NCBI RefSeq assembly: GCF_012933385.1
Contig: NZ_JABBPN010000007.1
Span: 1-64,000, forward strand
Origin: Paenibacillus lemnae
GTDB taxonomy: Bacteria > Bacillota > Bacilli > Paenibacillales > Paenibacillaceae
DNA length: 64,000 nucleotides
Reading direction: 5' to 3'
The position numbers and the translations under genes were made by a program. The stretch's first letter is position 1. Each line of letters starts with the position of its first letter. The notes under the pieces were generated by a model that saw only the letters and a program-made list of their open reading frames with translations, was not told where the DNA came from and made no database searches. Shown piece by piece: positions 25,058-34,492 of this stretch.

Positions 25058-26857
25058 TTATTTCACGCTGTGCCGGTCCAGGAACTCTGATATACGGGCA
25101 TATGCGAGCTTTTCATTTTCTTTTTTAGTAATGCCATGGCCTTCATCTTCAAAGACCAGATACTCCACTTCCCTGCCTTTTTCACGCAATGCCTCAACGA
25201 TTTGATCTGATTCCTCCTTGACCACACGCGGGTCATTTGCCCCCTGAATAATCAGCATAGGATTGACCATTTGGTCCAGATACGTAATCGGCGAATCCTT
25301 AATAAACCGTTCTCGATCCTGTTCAGGATCTCCAATCCAGCGCTGCATGATCGGCTTCCAATGTTCTGGCACCGAATTGTAAAACGTGAACAGGTTGCTC
25401 ACGCCGACAATGTCGATGGCTGCCCGGAAATATTCGGGATTGCGTCCAGCCAGAAGCAGGGTCATATAGCCGCCATAACTGCCGCCCATAACGAAGAGTC
25501 GTTCTCTGCTGGAAATGCCCTGGCCAAACAACCACTCCATGCCGGCTAGACAGTCCTTTCGCGGTCCTTCTCCCCAGTCCTGCTCCACCATTTTGACAAA
25601 GGCACTGCCATAGCCCGTACTCCCCCGGAAATTGGGACAGAAAATATGATAACCACGGGCAAGGATGTATTGGAACATCGCCCGAAATTGCTTTTGTTCC
25701 GCAGCCTGCGGTCCGCCATGAGGCCAAAAGACCGTATTTCCGTTAGCCAGTTCATCCTTTGCACGATATAAAAGAGCTTCAATCTCCATTCCGTCAAAGG
25801 AGCTATAGGTTATGGTTTCCGGATAAACCAGATCCTCTTCCGCCAGTCCAGTCATCACGTTCCGGGTCAGCATATTCCAGGCTCCATCCCTATACCGGTA
25901 AATATTATGCGGTTTAACCGCTCCGCGTGCCAGCAGGTAGAGCTGTCCCGATTTACCCACAACGAGCTGCTCCACAATATCAGACGGCAGCGGGATCTGC
26001 GCCAGTGTTCCAGCTTCCAGATGATAGGCATACAGGCCGTCCTCCACACCCTTCTCTGTCACGATGTACAGTGTTCTGGATTCCTTGTGATATTTGATCG
26101 ATTTTACACCTTCGTTTTCGAGCTGCATAAGGGGAGAAAACTGATGGGTATTCAGATTATATTCGGCGATATAACTATAGTCAGACTCATAGTCTGTCAC
26201 GAATAATACGGTATCATTGTCCGTATACAGCGGGTCACCGGCCGTATGAACCACATCGGGTGAAGGTGTCAGAGAGTGGTCCTGGCCGTTGATACGACAG
26301 TAACTGATATAGTAGGTGTTAGCATACATTTTGGTATAAATAAAGCTGGTTTCATCGGGACTCACTGCTGCAAGCTCGGTCGCGGTATCCGTCCCTTCCA
26401 GAATCAGCTCGTCCTGCTTGGAATCCAGATGATAGATACGGCTGTTCAAAAACGATGGATTATCTCTGGATGTATTGTAATAAAGTCTCTTTCCATCCTC
26501 TGTAAGATGGGCAAAATATTGCTTGTCTTCCGGATCAGCATCTTCCAGAAGCGGCATGGGGGTTCCCCCGTTCCAGCGCAGTGCATGCAGCTGAAAATTT
26601 TCATTTCCATCATGATCAAAAGCAGCAAGAATATGCCGGCCCTCCGGGTCTGCCTTAATAAAACTGCACATCTGTCCATTGTAAGTGAGCGGATATGGAA
26701 ATCCCCCGGCTTCCTCCAAATTCATAGCCCATATATTGTATTTGCCGTTCAGACTGCTGCTGAACATTAATCTTTTCTCATCCGAACTAAGGCCAAAGGT
26801 ACGAATGACATAGGTTTGAAAATACTGTTCCACATCGGGTTTTGGAAACTGCAGCAT
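25058..26857 (-). CDS. S9 family serine peptidase (prolyl oligopeptidase-like)
   Basis: Cytoplasmic peptidase of 599 residues: an N-terminal beta-propeller (about 1-340, repeats such as GLSSDEKRLMFSSSLNGKYNIW and AVSPDETSFIYTKMY) and a C-terminal alpha/beta-hydrolase domain. The triad can be placed: Ser460 in MGGSYGGYM, Asp542 in GANDPRV, His574 in DEGHGIT. WPHGGPQA forms the oxyanion side. It is of the acylaminoacyl-peptidase/dipeptidyl-peptidase type and probably cuts small peptides. AGGAGGG precedes the ATG. It is a single gene with its own terminator. Confidence 0.93.
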   Translation of the reverse strand: MLQFPKPDVEQYFQTYVIRTFGLSSDEKRLMFSSSLNGKYNIWAMNLEEAGGFPYPLTYNGQMCSFIKADPEGRHILAAFDHDGNENFQLHALRWNGGTPMPLLEDADPEDKQYFAHLTEDGKRLYYNTSRDNPSFLNSRIYHLDSKQDELILEGTDTATELAAVSPDETSFIYTKMYANTYYISYCRINGQDHSLTPSPDVVHTAGDPLYTDNDTVLFVTDYESDYSYIAEYNLNTHQFSPLMQLENEGVKSIKYHKESRTLYIVTEKGVEDGLYAYHLEAGTLAQIPLPSDIVEQLVVGKSGQLYLLARGAVKPHNIYRYRDGAWNMLTRNVMTGLAEEDLVYPETITYSSFDGMEIEALLYRAKDELANGNTVFWPHGGPQAAEQKQFRAMFQYILARGYHIFCPNFRGSTGYGSAFVKMVEQDWGEGPRKDCLAGMEWLFGQGISSRERLFVMGGSYGGYMTLLLAGRNPEYFRAAIDIVGVSNLFTFYNSVPEHWKPIMQRWIGDPEQDRERFIKDSPITYLDQMVNPMLIIQGANDPRVVKEESDQIVEALREKGREVEYLVFEDEGHGITKKENEKLAYARISEFLDRHSVK

Positions 26858-26997
26858 AGAAGGTCCCTCCTGTATTCAAAAAAATATGTATGAAAATACA
26901 TTATTTCATCCCTTTATTGTACCATTGCAGCATACGCATTACGAACATAAAGAAACCCGGCACCAGATGGCGCCGAGCTCTTACACATAGATGAAGC

Positions 26998-27414
26998 TTA
27001 GAAGAAGCAGGAGAAAGAGCTGATTCTTCTCAAATCAATACCAAAGTAATACCAGAAACGTCCCGACCAGCGAAAACCGGACACCGAATTGCGTCCCACA
27101 AAAATAGGATAGAACCAGAAGTTTTCTCCATTATTCAGCCAGACGTAAGTATTGCGGTACAGGCAGCCTCTGATGGCCCCGGGGTCCACAGCCATCACAG
27201 ACGGAGACTGCTGTGGCTGAAAGGACGGCGGCGGCGCAGTAGGAGGTGACGTCGGTCCCAAACCTGATGGCGGGAACGGCCCTGGCCCGGGTGGTCCCGG
27301 TGGCGGTCCAGGTGGCCCTGGTGGCGGTCCCGGAGGTCCTGGAGGTCCAGGCGGCCCGGGCGGGCCCGGTGGTCCTGGAGGATTAAACGGTCCGAACGGT
27401 GGGAAAAAACCCAT
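26998..27414 (-). CDS. Collagen-like Pro/Gly-rich small protein with conserved C-terminal segment
   Basis: 138 residues. After MGFFPPFGPF come about a dozen collagen-like PGP/PPG triplets (residues about 12-50), then a Pro-rich linker and a non-repetitive C-terminal domain of about 55 residues (GAIRGCLYRNTYVWLNNG, NFWFYPIFVGR, GFRWSGRFWYYFGIDL), rich in aromatics and with two Cys near its ends. I recall similar C-terminal segments in Bacillus and Paenibacillus proteins of unknown role, often surface or spore linked. AAGGAGTG lies before the ATG. No signal peptide. The GGN repeats make the minus strand strongly GC-skewed and prone to length variation. Confidence 0.75.
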   Translation of the reverse strand: MGFFPPFGPFNPPGPPGPPGPPGPPGPPGPPPGPPGPPPGPPGPGPFPPSGLGPTSPPTAPPPSFQPQQSPSVMAVDPGAIRGCLYRNTYVWLNNGENFWFYPIFVGRNSVSGFRWSGRFWYYFGIDLRRISSFSCFF

Positions 27415-27493
27415 TTCATAACACTCCTTATTGAGTAGGCTAATACACAGTATGCCGGAGTGTTTGAAATGGTTTGGGCGAATGCCCCTGAAA

Positions 27494-30400
27494 TTAATTC
27501 ATCTTTAAGAAGTTAAAGATGGATTGCGAAGTTTCCGCCCGATTTGCAGCCATGCCTGGATCGAAAAGACTTTCGGCTCTACCCTGCATAAGTCCCATGG
27601 AGATCGCTTTATTCACCGCAGTTTGTGCCCACTCTGACACTTGACTGCTGTCAGCGTAACCAGAAAGGTCAGAATTGAGAGGAATGTCCTTTCCCGACAT
27701 GGATTCAAATGCTCTGACCAGCAATACTGCCATTTGCTCACGGGTAATTTCTTCAGATGGAGCAAAGCTGTCCTGGGATACCCCTTGAATCCATCCGGCT
27801 TGTGCTGCTGCAGCAACTTCACCTGCATACCATGCATTGGCCGGAACATCATTGAATGAAGAATCAGCATTCACCGTTTGTACTCCGAGTGCTCTGACAA
27901 GCAGTGCAGTAAATTCAGCTCTTGTTGTTATTTTACGAGGCTCAAATGATTCATCTGTAATGCCCTTGACAATATGCTTTGCAGCAAGAATTTTCAGCGG
28001 ACGGTAAGCCCAGTGTGTATTCGGTACATCATTAAAAGATTTGTTATATTCAAACACGCTGTAAGAACCGGCATGATCCAGCTTCAGCTGAATTCCTTCA
28101 CGATCTGGCAGCACTTGGCCGCCCGCATAGTTCCACTGTCTGGTTTGCTTGTCAAGCTCATACACGCCAATGAGTTCCTCATCCACCTCATCACCGCGGT
28201 ATTCCCATACCGCTTCAACAGGCTCCTCAAAGGCATTTAGTTGTTGTTCCTTACCGTCTAAACTGCGCAGGTAAAGATTAAAGTTCAGCACAGGGGATGC
28301 GGGTTTATATTCGTTCCCGCCCGGAGCCGGTATAGATGTCTGGACTTCTTCCATACTGATGACAAGTTGTGCGTTTGTGTTTTGTGGATCAAGCATTTTC
28401 AGCGCTTTCAAGACAGAAACAGGTATGCTTATGCTTCCCTGTTCAAACACAACATTAAGATCATGCTCACCCAGCCATTCATCAGCCTGGTTTGGAAGAA
28501 CAGCAGCGGTTTTCCCTGCCTCCAGCTTGATCGTCACACTGCCGCCTGCGCTATTAGAATTCGGCCGAAGCTCTGCGGCACTCACTTCTTGTTCACCCTG
28601 TCCAACTGGCGTCCCCGCTCCAGGCAGAGATGGGTTCTGCGGATTAACAGGCGTTGACACTGGCGGGTTTGTTACCGGAGGATTTGGCGTTGAAGGCTCT
28701 TCTTCCTCTGGATCTTCTGCTGCTGTTACAGTAACTGTTACAGGATCTGTGGAAACAACCGCACTGTCCTGAACAACCGATGCGTAAATGCTGACAGTGC
28801 CTTCCTTCAGTCCCTGCAATACACCATCTTCTATAGAAGCCATCAATGGATCACTGACATGATACGTAATTTCTGTACCATCTGCATTGCCTGTCAAACC
28901 GTTCATGAGCTGCAGGGTAACAGGCAATTCTATGGACTTTCCGACTTCGACGGATGCGGACTCTGGGCTTATTGAAGCTCCGGTCATCCGCACAGGCAGT
29001 CTCATGAGCTGAGCACCATTTTTGTAATACACACTTCCGTCAGGTCCCAGCGCCATCACGTGCACATCAGCATCAATCAGCTTGTTGTAAGCCAATGTCT
29101 CAGGATCGAAGACAATAAGCTGTCTTCCGATCGTAGTATACAGCAATCCATCCGGTCCCCAGTAGAGGAAGAATGGGCGCCAGTCACTGGCCTTTTGGCC
29201 TGTTGTCAAAATTTCGTAGCGCAGGACTTCCTTCGTCTCCGGATCCATAACGAACAAGGCGGAGGAGTTGCTGGATTGCGGCGATTCTCCCCACATAATG
29301 CCGTACAGATTACCATCAGGTCCAATGCTCAGTTCGCCAATCATCTTCGGACTAAAGCCTGGTACATTAGGAATCAGCTCCGCCGTCTTCGTTGCGGATG
29401 CTACATCCCATTCAAACAGTTTGGCTTCTGTTTCCGTGATATCAATGCCCAGTCCTCCCCAGATCGAGGTTCCTCCGTACACTTTCCCCTCTTTATAAGC
29501 AAGACCGATAACACTCTGATTCTTAACAACGTCCTGGTACGTATTCCATTGGTCTGCAGGCTCGTTGTATACAGTAAGAGCTCCTGCAAGCTGCCCATAA
29601 TCGGCAACCGAACCTACGAACAGATGATCATCCCCGCTCGTAAAAGTCATGGTTCTGCTCTGCATATTCGGAATATCGTGGAAGAATCCCGGATTCACTC
29701 CCAGATTGTAAGGCTGAGAAAGATCATAACGCCATATGACCGCTCCACCGTACAAGCCGAAGTATACTTTGTTGTTCAAGAATCCGGTGCTGGAGATTTG
29801 ATGAGGCTCTTTTTCTTGTCTTTCAAAATAACCCTTGTTGTTATCGTAAATACTCATTGCTCCCTGGTAGCCGCCCATATAGAACTTGCCATCAGGCCCC
29901 AGCTCCATGGAGTTGATTTCGATACCGCTTTTCTCCACATCAGGCTGGTTGATATCCAGGGTGTGCGTTTGGGGATCGAATACCATATGATCCACTTCAT
30001 TATTCAGTATGGACAGCACCTGGCGTCCTGCGTCAGGGCCTTCCGTCAGTTCCACCCAGTTCATGGTGATGAGCTGTTTGTCGGGCAGGGAGACTTTTGG
30101 CATTACAGGTGCCGTTTCGTTAGTCTCTCTGTTATAGGTCCATAATTCCGAGGTATGCTGGTTTCGGTAGTACATCAGTTCGCTATTATAAGGTGATGGC
30201 GGTGAAATTTTACCGTCTGAGGCATCATCATCTTCATATAAAAGACGCTTGACGGTGCTGTATTCTGTTTTGTCGTCTTCCTCGTTCATAATGAGCAGTG
30301 AAGTGCCGTGCGTAAGGTACATTTTCTTGTCATACACCACAATACTTGAGATACCTGCCCGGATTCCCGTGATCGGAGTCTTAATCTCCACCTTTTCACC

Positions 30401-32056
30401 CGTCTCACGGTCGATCCGGATCAAATGGCCAATCGTTGTAATGCCGGCATAAAAATATTTATCGGTGACACCGGAGCCTCGGACATATTCCTGCCCTGGC
30501 TTGAGCGTTCCGTAATCAAAGTACTCCCCGGTTTCAATATCGTATACGAATGCTTTGGAATCAGGGTAAGTAGATCCGTATATTTTCCCGTCAGAGCTGG
30601 CATCCAGGTCCCAGATCCATTTGTTGGACGGATTCTCTCCCAGACTCTCCAGCTTTTGCTCCGCTCTGTTGTAGCGGTACATAATCCCGGTTTTCGTTCC
30701 CGCTAAATAAGCATTGCCGTCTGATCCGACGGTTACTGCCCAGATAACATCCGTAGTAGGAATTGGAGCTGTAAACTTCACGCTGCCGGTCACTGCATCC
30801 AGAACGTAGAATTGTGCTGGAGCTCCGCTGGCTCCAAAATAAATTTCACCACTGCCGATGGCTCCGCCGTTCGTTTTCGCTACCACCGTAGCATCTCCAA
30901 GCGAAACCGGCTGACCGAATTCGGTCGGCATCGTTAAAACAGTGGCTTCCTCGAAGACCACATTATCGTAATAGGCTTCGACATTGACACTCGTTAGTCC
31001 GGAATACAGCAGGATCCGGGCTTTCACTGCTCCTTCAGGTGCCTTGCCTTCAACTCTAACCCGGTTCCACTCACCAAGTGGAGACTCCGCTCCTTGACTG
31101 ATTGACCCTACTTCCCGGTTAGCTGTGTCATAAAATTTAATATAGATTCTGCCGGACCCTTCAGCGATGTACAGATCGGTGGATGCAGCATACGTCTTTC
31201 CTGCTGCAACATCCATATAGTCACTATAGGCTGTGACCGCACGGGAATTGTTGTTATCTGTAATTTTCAAGCTGCTGCTGCTGCCGCCTGCTGCCTGCTC
31301 CTGGCTGATCACAGCACCTGCGTTTTCGTTTGCCGGATTCGGACTTACCGTCCAGCCCTGAATATTGCCGCCAATAACCGGCTGTTCGAAGCCTGCATTG
31401 AGCGGAGAGCCTTCCTCCTCTTCATTCGTAACATATTTCACGGCTTGAATGTCATCATAATATCCTGAGAAAATATTGTCTTTATGTACATACAGAAACA
31501 CAATCGCATACTTGGCTTCTGCAGGTACAGGCAGCGTATCTCCTCCCAGCTGTGTCCACTGTCCCGTTACGACCTCATCTGCCGGGATTTTAAATCTTGT
31601 ATCTTTTAAAATTCGATTGGACTCAACGATCTGATCCGATTTGAAATATCGAACCCACATCTCTACCCCGCCGTTTGCATTTGTCGTGCTGAACTCATCC
31701 ACATATACACTTGCGGTGACGTTTAGAATTTCACCTTCCTGGACTGCAAATGGTGTACTTTCTGCACCCACATTTTTCTTATCAACATTCAATGCAATGC
31801 TTCGATTACCAGATTGATACACCGACTCGCTGACCGACATGCCGGATGCGGTGCCGCCGCTCCAATATTTCCAGCCCTCCGGCCTTCCATTGACAATTTC
31901 GCCCTCAAAGTCTCCATTCACAATGTTAATCGGAACGATCTGGCTCTGCGCATCTCCATAAATCTGTCCCCCCTGGAAAGGCCACGGGGCCATGGTCAGC
32001 AGTAGTGCAGTGATGATCATAACTGATACTGCCTTGCTGAATGATGTTCTTCTCAT
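27494..32056 (-). CDS. Giant secreted S-layer-homology protein with carbohydrate-binding and propeller-like regions
   Basis: About 1520 residues. A signal peptide (KAVSVMIITALLLTMAPWPFQ) is followed by two carbohydrate-binding-like jelly-roll units (each beginning NGDFEGEIVNGRPEGWKYW or NAGFEQPVIGGNIQGWTV), a long stretch of beta-propeller-like repeats (GSDGNAYLAGT, GPDGKFYMGG, GPDGNLYGI, GPDGLLYTT), a Big2-like domain (ASVEVGKSIELPVTLQ), a Pro-rich linker and three C-terminal SLH domains (NDVPNTHWAYRPLKILAAK; NDVPANAWYAGEVAAAAQAG; WAQTAVNKAISMGLM). SLH domains anchor to secondary cell-wall polymer. ATG at 32056 has AAGGA four bases before it; the frame is open to a GTG at 32092. Likely a surface polysaccharide-handling protein. 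Confidence 0.85.
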   Translation of the reverse strand: MRRTSFSKAVSVMIITALLLTMAPWPFQGGQIYGDAQSQIVPINIVNGDFEGEIVNGRPEGWKYWSGGTASGMSVSESVYQSGNRSIALNVDKKNVGAESTPFAVQEGEILNVTASVYVDEFSTTNANGGVEMWVRYFKSDQIVESNRILKDTRFKIPADEVVTGQWTQLGGDTLPVPAEAKYAIVFLYVHKDNIFSGYYDDIQAVKYVTNEEEEGSPLNAGFEQPVIGGNIQGWTVSPNPANENAGAVISQEQAAGGSSSSLKITDNNNSRAVTAYSDYMDVAAGKTYAASTDLYIAEGSGRIYIKFYDTANREVGSISQGAESPLGEWNRVRVEGKAPEGAVKARILLYSGLTSVNVEAYYDNVVFEEATVLTMPTEFGQPVSLGDATVVAKTNGGAIGSGEIYFGASGAPAQFYVLDAVTGSVKFTAPIPTTDVIWAVTVGSDGNAYLAGTKTGIMYRYNRAEQKLESLGENPSNKWIWDLDASSDGKIYGSTYPDSKAFVYDIETGEYFDYGTLKPGQEYVRGSGVTDKYFYAGITTIGHLIRIDRETGEKVEIKTPITGIRAGISSIVVYDKKMYLTHGTSLLIMNEEDDKTEYSTVKRLLYEDDDASDGKISPPSPYNSELMYYRNQHTSELWTYNRETNETAPVMPKVSLPDKQLITMNWVELTEGPDAGRQVLSILNNEVDHMVFDPQTHTLDINQPDVEKSGIEINSMELGPDGKFYMGGYQGAMSIYDNNKGYFERQEKEPHQISSTGFLNNKVYFGLYGGAVIWRYDLSQPYNLGVNPGFFHDIPNMQSRTMTFTSGDDHLFVGSVADYGQLAGALTVYNEPADQWNTYQDVVKNQSVIGLAYKEGKVYGGTSIWGGLGIDITETEAKLFEWDVASATKTAELIPNVPGFSPKMIGELSIGPDGNLYGIMWGESPQSSNSSALFVMDPETKEVLRYEILTTGQKASDWRPFFLYWGPDGLLYTTIGRQLIVFDPETLAYNKLIDADVHVMALGPDGSVYYKNGAQLMRLPVRMTGASISPESASVEVGKSIELPVTLQLMNGLTGNADGTEITYHVSDPLMASIEDGVLQGLKEGTVSIYASVVQDSAVVSTDPVTVTVTAAEDPEEEEPSTPNPPVTNPPVSTPVNPQNPSLPGAGTPVGQGEQEVSAAELRPNSNSAGGSVTIKLEAGKTAAVLPNQADEWLGEHDLNVVFEQGSISIPVSVLKALKMLDPQNTNAQLVISMEEVQTSIPAPGGNEYKPASPVLNFNLYLRSLDGKEQQLNAFEEPVEAVWEYRGDEVDEELIGVYELDKQTRQWNYAGGQVLPDREGIQLKLDHAGSYSVFEYNKSFNDVPNTHWAYRPLKILAAKHIVKGITDESFEPRKITTRAEFTALLVRALGVQTVNADSSFNDVPANAWYAGEVAAAAQAGWIQGVSQDSFAPSEEITREQMAVLLVRAFESMSGKDIPLNSDLSGYADSSQVSEWAQTAVNKAISMGLMQGRAESLFDPGMAANRAETSQSIFNFLKMN

Positions 32057-32123
32057 TAATTCCTTCATCTCCCTGTTTCGTATTTGGTTCACACCTTGAA
32101 TCCGCTTACAAGTTGACGTGTCA

Positions 32124-32153
32124 TGATCACATCTTGATCACAACTAGATCATA
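32124..32153 (-). promoter_or_regulatory. TGATCACA direct repeats before the SLH gene
   Basis: TGATCACA occurs at 32124-32131 and again at 32135-32142, one helical turn (11 bases) apart, with a third related half TAGATCATA at 32145-32153; two further GATCAT copies lie at 32201-32206 and 32212-32217. It is in the 5' region of the SLH gene and just downstream of the GntR/solute-binding regulator gene. Candidate operator. Confidence 0.45.
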
Positions 32154-32259
32154 TCAGGTTGTTATTCATGCTACAACACCTGTGTTAACTATTTTATTAA
32201 GATCATCTTGAGATCATTTGAAAAGTTCAAAAAAATAGTCCTATATATTCATATAGGGA

Positions 32260-33660
32260 CTATCTCTCCGATCGATATCCCGATTCCAGGATAGGCTGCA
32301 GGCGATCCCACACGGAATCGGCATCTTCCATACCTGCCCAGAACAGCTTCAATTCTTTACGGATGGTTATCATGTCACGGTTGTGAAGGTTTAAATCCCT
32401 CATAAATCGGAACGTCGGTATGATCTCACGATACATGTGGTATCGGGATGGCCGCTTCATCACTTCTTCTCCTGTCCATTCTGCCGCTCTTTCCAGGCTT
32501 GGAATCGAAAGTGTCTGTTTCCGGATTATCATCTGTGCTTCTGTGGAAAGCATGAAATCCAGCAGGAGGCGGGCTGCATTCTTTTCTTTTGATTTTGAAT
32601 TGATAGCAAGGCCTGTCGTCAGCAGCAGCGTTTTAGGTTCATGAATCATGGGAAGAGGTGCGATATCATAATCGATTTCCCCATTTTTCATTTTATTGAG
32701 ACTATAATATGTACATAAAATCATGGACACTTTGCCCCGCATGAACAGCTCTTCCACATCCGAATTACTTTCCGAGAAATGAAGTGGTGAATAAGGCTGG
32801 TTAACTACCAGATTCCGGCACAGTTCAATGCTGTCAATGAAGCGTTCCTTAGCTGATTTGCTGTTGTTTCCTGCTTCCCCAGATCGAAATCCGTTCTGCA
32901 GCAGCATTACAGGCCAGCGGTTGCTGGATTGCATGTGATAATAAAACCCGAAGCTGCCGTGATCTTCATTCAGCCTGGCCGCTGCTTGTCTCAGATCGTC
33001 CCATGTCCAGCTGCTGTTCGGCTCTGCCAGATGGCTTTGTGCAAAATGGGTCTTGTTGTAACCGAGTATTATGGGCGAGAACATAAAAGGGACTGCAAGC
33101 AAACGATTTTCATATGTAAATGCTTCTGCTATACATTTATAAATACCTGGTATAGGCACCAACTCGTCTAACAATTGAGATCCTGTTTCGTCCTGAAAGA
33201 AATCAAAATCACTATGATTGATCATCATGACATCCAGCCAGTCATTATCGATGTATTCCTGGACCGTCTTGAAATAAGGGTCGTACGGTAGAATCAGCGT
33301 CTGCACTTTAATATGAGGATACCGTATGTGAAACGCATTCAGGATTTCATTCAGCCGGGCTTCTCTCACCATGTTGTTGTAACAGCCCAATGTAATGGTC
33401 AGCATATCCCGATTCTGGGGATTCGCAACCTTGGCTCCGACTTTGGGAAGACGGGTGATTAATTTTTCCTCACTCAAAATATCCAGGCCTTTGCGGACAG
33501 AATTTTTACTAAGTCCGTATATCTGCCCCAGTTCCGAGTTAGACGGCAGCAGGTCGCCGATTCCGTACTTGCCGGTTACAATATGCTTCCTTAATGTATC
33601 CACCATGTATTCCAGTCTTTTATGAAACGTACTTCGTTGAGGTTTGTTTTCTGCCATCAT
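32260..33660 (-). CDS. GntR regulator fused to an extracellular-solute-binding-protein-like sensor
   Basis: 466 residues. The N-terminal 70 residues are a GntR winged helix (YGIGDLLPSNSELGQIYGLSKNSVRKGLDILSEEKLITRLPKVG in outline). The rest is a type 1 solute-binding fold of the kind normally secreted for sugar ABC transporters: LTITLGCYNNMVREARLNEIL, FHIRYPHIKVQTLILPYDPYF, LDVMMINHSDF, AVPFMFSPIILGYNKTHF, WTWDDLRQAAARL. There is no signal peptide, so the domain senses a ligand inside the cell. ATG at 33660 follows AAAGGAG by six bases; a TTG at 33684 overlaps the region upstream. It is transcribed towards the SLH gene, its likely target. Confidence 0.85.
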   Translation of the reverse strand: MMAENKPQRSTFHKRLEYMVDTLRKHIVTGKYGIGDLLPSNSELGQIYGLSKNSVRKGLDILSEEKLITRLPKVGAKVANPQNRDMLTITLGCYNNMVREARLNEILNAFHIRYPHIKVQTLILPYDPYFKTVQEYIDNDWLDVMMINHSDFDFFQDETGSQLLDELVPIPGIYKCIAEAFTYENRLLAVPFMFSPIILGYNKTHFAQSHLAEPNSSWTWDDLRQAAARLNEDHGSFGFYYHMQSSNRWPVMLLQNGFRSGEAGNNSKSAKERFIDSIELCRNLVVNQPYSPLHFSESNSDVEELFMRGKVSMILCTYYSLNKMKNGEIDYDIAPLPMIHEPKTLLLTTGLAINSKSKEKNAARLLLDFMLSTEAQMIIRKQTLSIPSLERAAEWTGEEVMKRPSRYHMYREIIPTFRFMRDLNLHNRDMITIRKELKLFWAGMEDADSVWDRLQPILESGYRSER

Positions 33661-33795
33661 TATGTACTCCTTTGCATGGTTCAACTCGTTCAGGTGACAA
33701 AAGATGATGTTTCTCCCTCATCTCCTTGATTTTTCCTGTACGCGTGAATCATATCATAACAAAATTCATCTCGTCTAATCATCAGGTCCGCAGAC

Positions 33796-33834
33796 AGCAA
33801 AAAAAACCGGCTGAGCATGACTCGCACCGGCTGC
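33796..33834 (-). terminator. Probable terminator of the ferric transporter operon
   Basis: Imperfect hairpin (outer CAGC/GCTG, middle CCGG/CCGG, inner GAG-CATGA-CTC) with eight T on the minus strand, starting about 17 bases past the stop of the ATPase gene. Confidence 0.5.
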
Positions 33835-33850
33835 TGTATGAATTTCAAGC

Positions 33851-34492
33851 TTATTGGCCTAACCGTATATAACGGTCACTCATATCCTCGACATCTGCCT
33901 GATCATGCGTGACAAACAAGCAGGTCATCCCTTCAGCTTTGACAATATCCCGAAGCTCACTACGTATAGACTGCTTAAGCTCAGCATCCAGGCTGCTGAA
34001 CGGTTCATCCATCAATACCACACTTGGACGGGGTGCCATTGTGCGCGCCAGAGCAACCCGCTGCTGCTGACCGCCGCTGAGTTCATGGGGATAACGGTCT
34101 TCATAGCCCTTCAGCTGAATCAGTTCCATCAGCTCCTGCACTCTCTCCTGGCGTTTCTTGCGCGGCATACGATGCAGACCGAAGGCGATATTGCTGGCAA
34201 CATTCATATGGGGGAAGAGCGCGTAATCCTGACTAACCATGCCGACCCCTCGGTGCTCAGGCTGGATAAAGGTCGACTTATCATTTACTGTTTTGTCATT
34301 AATACGGATTACTCCTGCTGACGGAACTTCAAGCCCTGCAATCAGGCGAAGCAGCGTGCTCTTTCCGTTGCCGCTGCTCCCGACAATACCGACAATCTCG
34401 CCCTGCTCTATGTTCAGGCACAGCTTTTGAATGACAGGCTTGGACTTACGATCATAACTGAATTCAAGCTGATCGATATCAACAACACTCAT
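33851..34492 (-). CDS. Ferric iron ABC transporter ATP-binding protein
   Basis: 213-residue ABC ATPase. Walker A is GSSGNGKST, the Q-loop lies in VSQDYALFPHM, the signature is LSGGQQQRVALAR, Walker B is VVLMDEPFSSLD, and the His switch is VTHDQADVEDM. Ferric-type (FbpC) proteins are usually about 340 residues with a C-terminal regulatory TOBE domain; this one stops directly after the catalytic core. ATG at 34492 overlaps the permease stop (ATGA). It is the last gene of the operon that begins at a Fur box, so ferric iron is the likely substrate. Confidence 0.9.
   Translation of the reverse strand: MSVVDIDQLEFSYDRKSKPVIQKLCLNIEQGEIVGIVGSSGNGKSTLLRLIAGLEVPSAGVIRINDKTVNDKSTFIQPEHRGVGMVSQDYALFPHMNVASNIAFGLHRMPRKKRQERVQELMELIQLKGYEDRYPHELSGGQQQRVALARTMAPRPSVVLMDEPFSSLDAELKQSIRSELRDIVKAEGMTCLFVTHDQADVEDMSDRYIRLGQ

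Noticed and set aside
27290..27390. Regular GGTCC-type repeats considered as CRISPR-like array
   Set aside because: Period is 9 bases or less, inside a coding sequence for PGP triplets; no spacers.
27195..27419. 74-codon Arg/His-rich frame overlapping the collagen-like gene
   Set aside because: It is the GGN repeat read in another frame; the ribosome site serves the collagen-like start equally and that product has a conserved end.
29060..30145. 361-codon plus-strand frame inside the SLH gene
   Set aside because: Shadow of the long minus-strand gene; no ribosome site and no recognisable domain.
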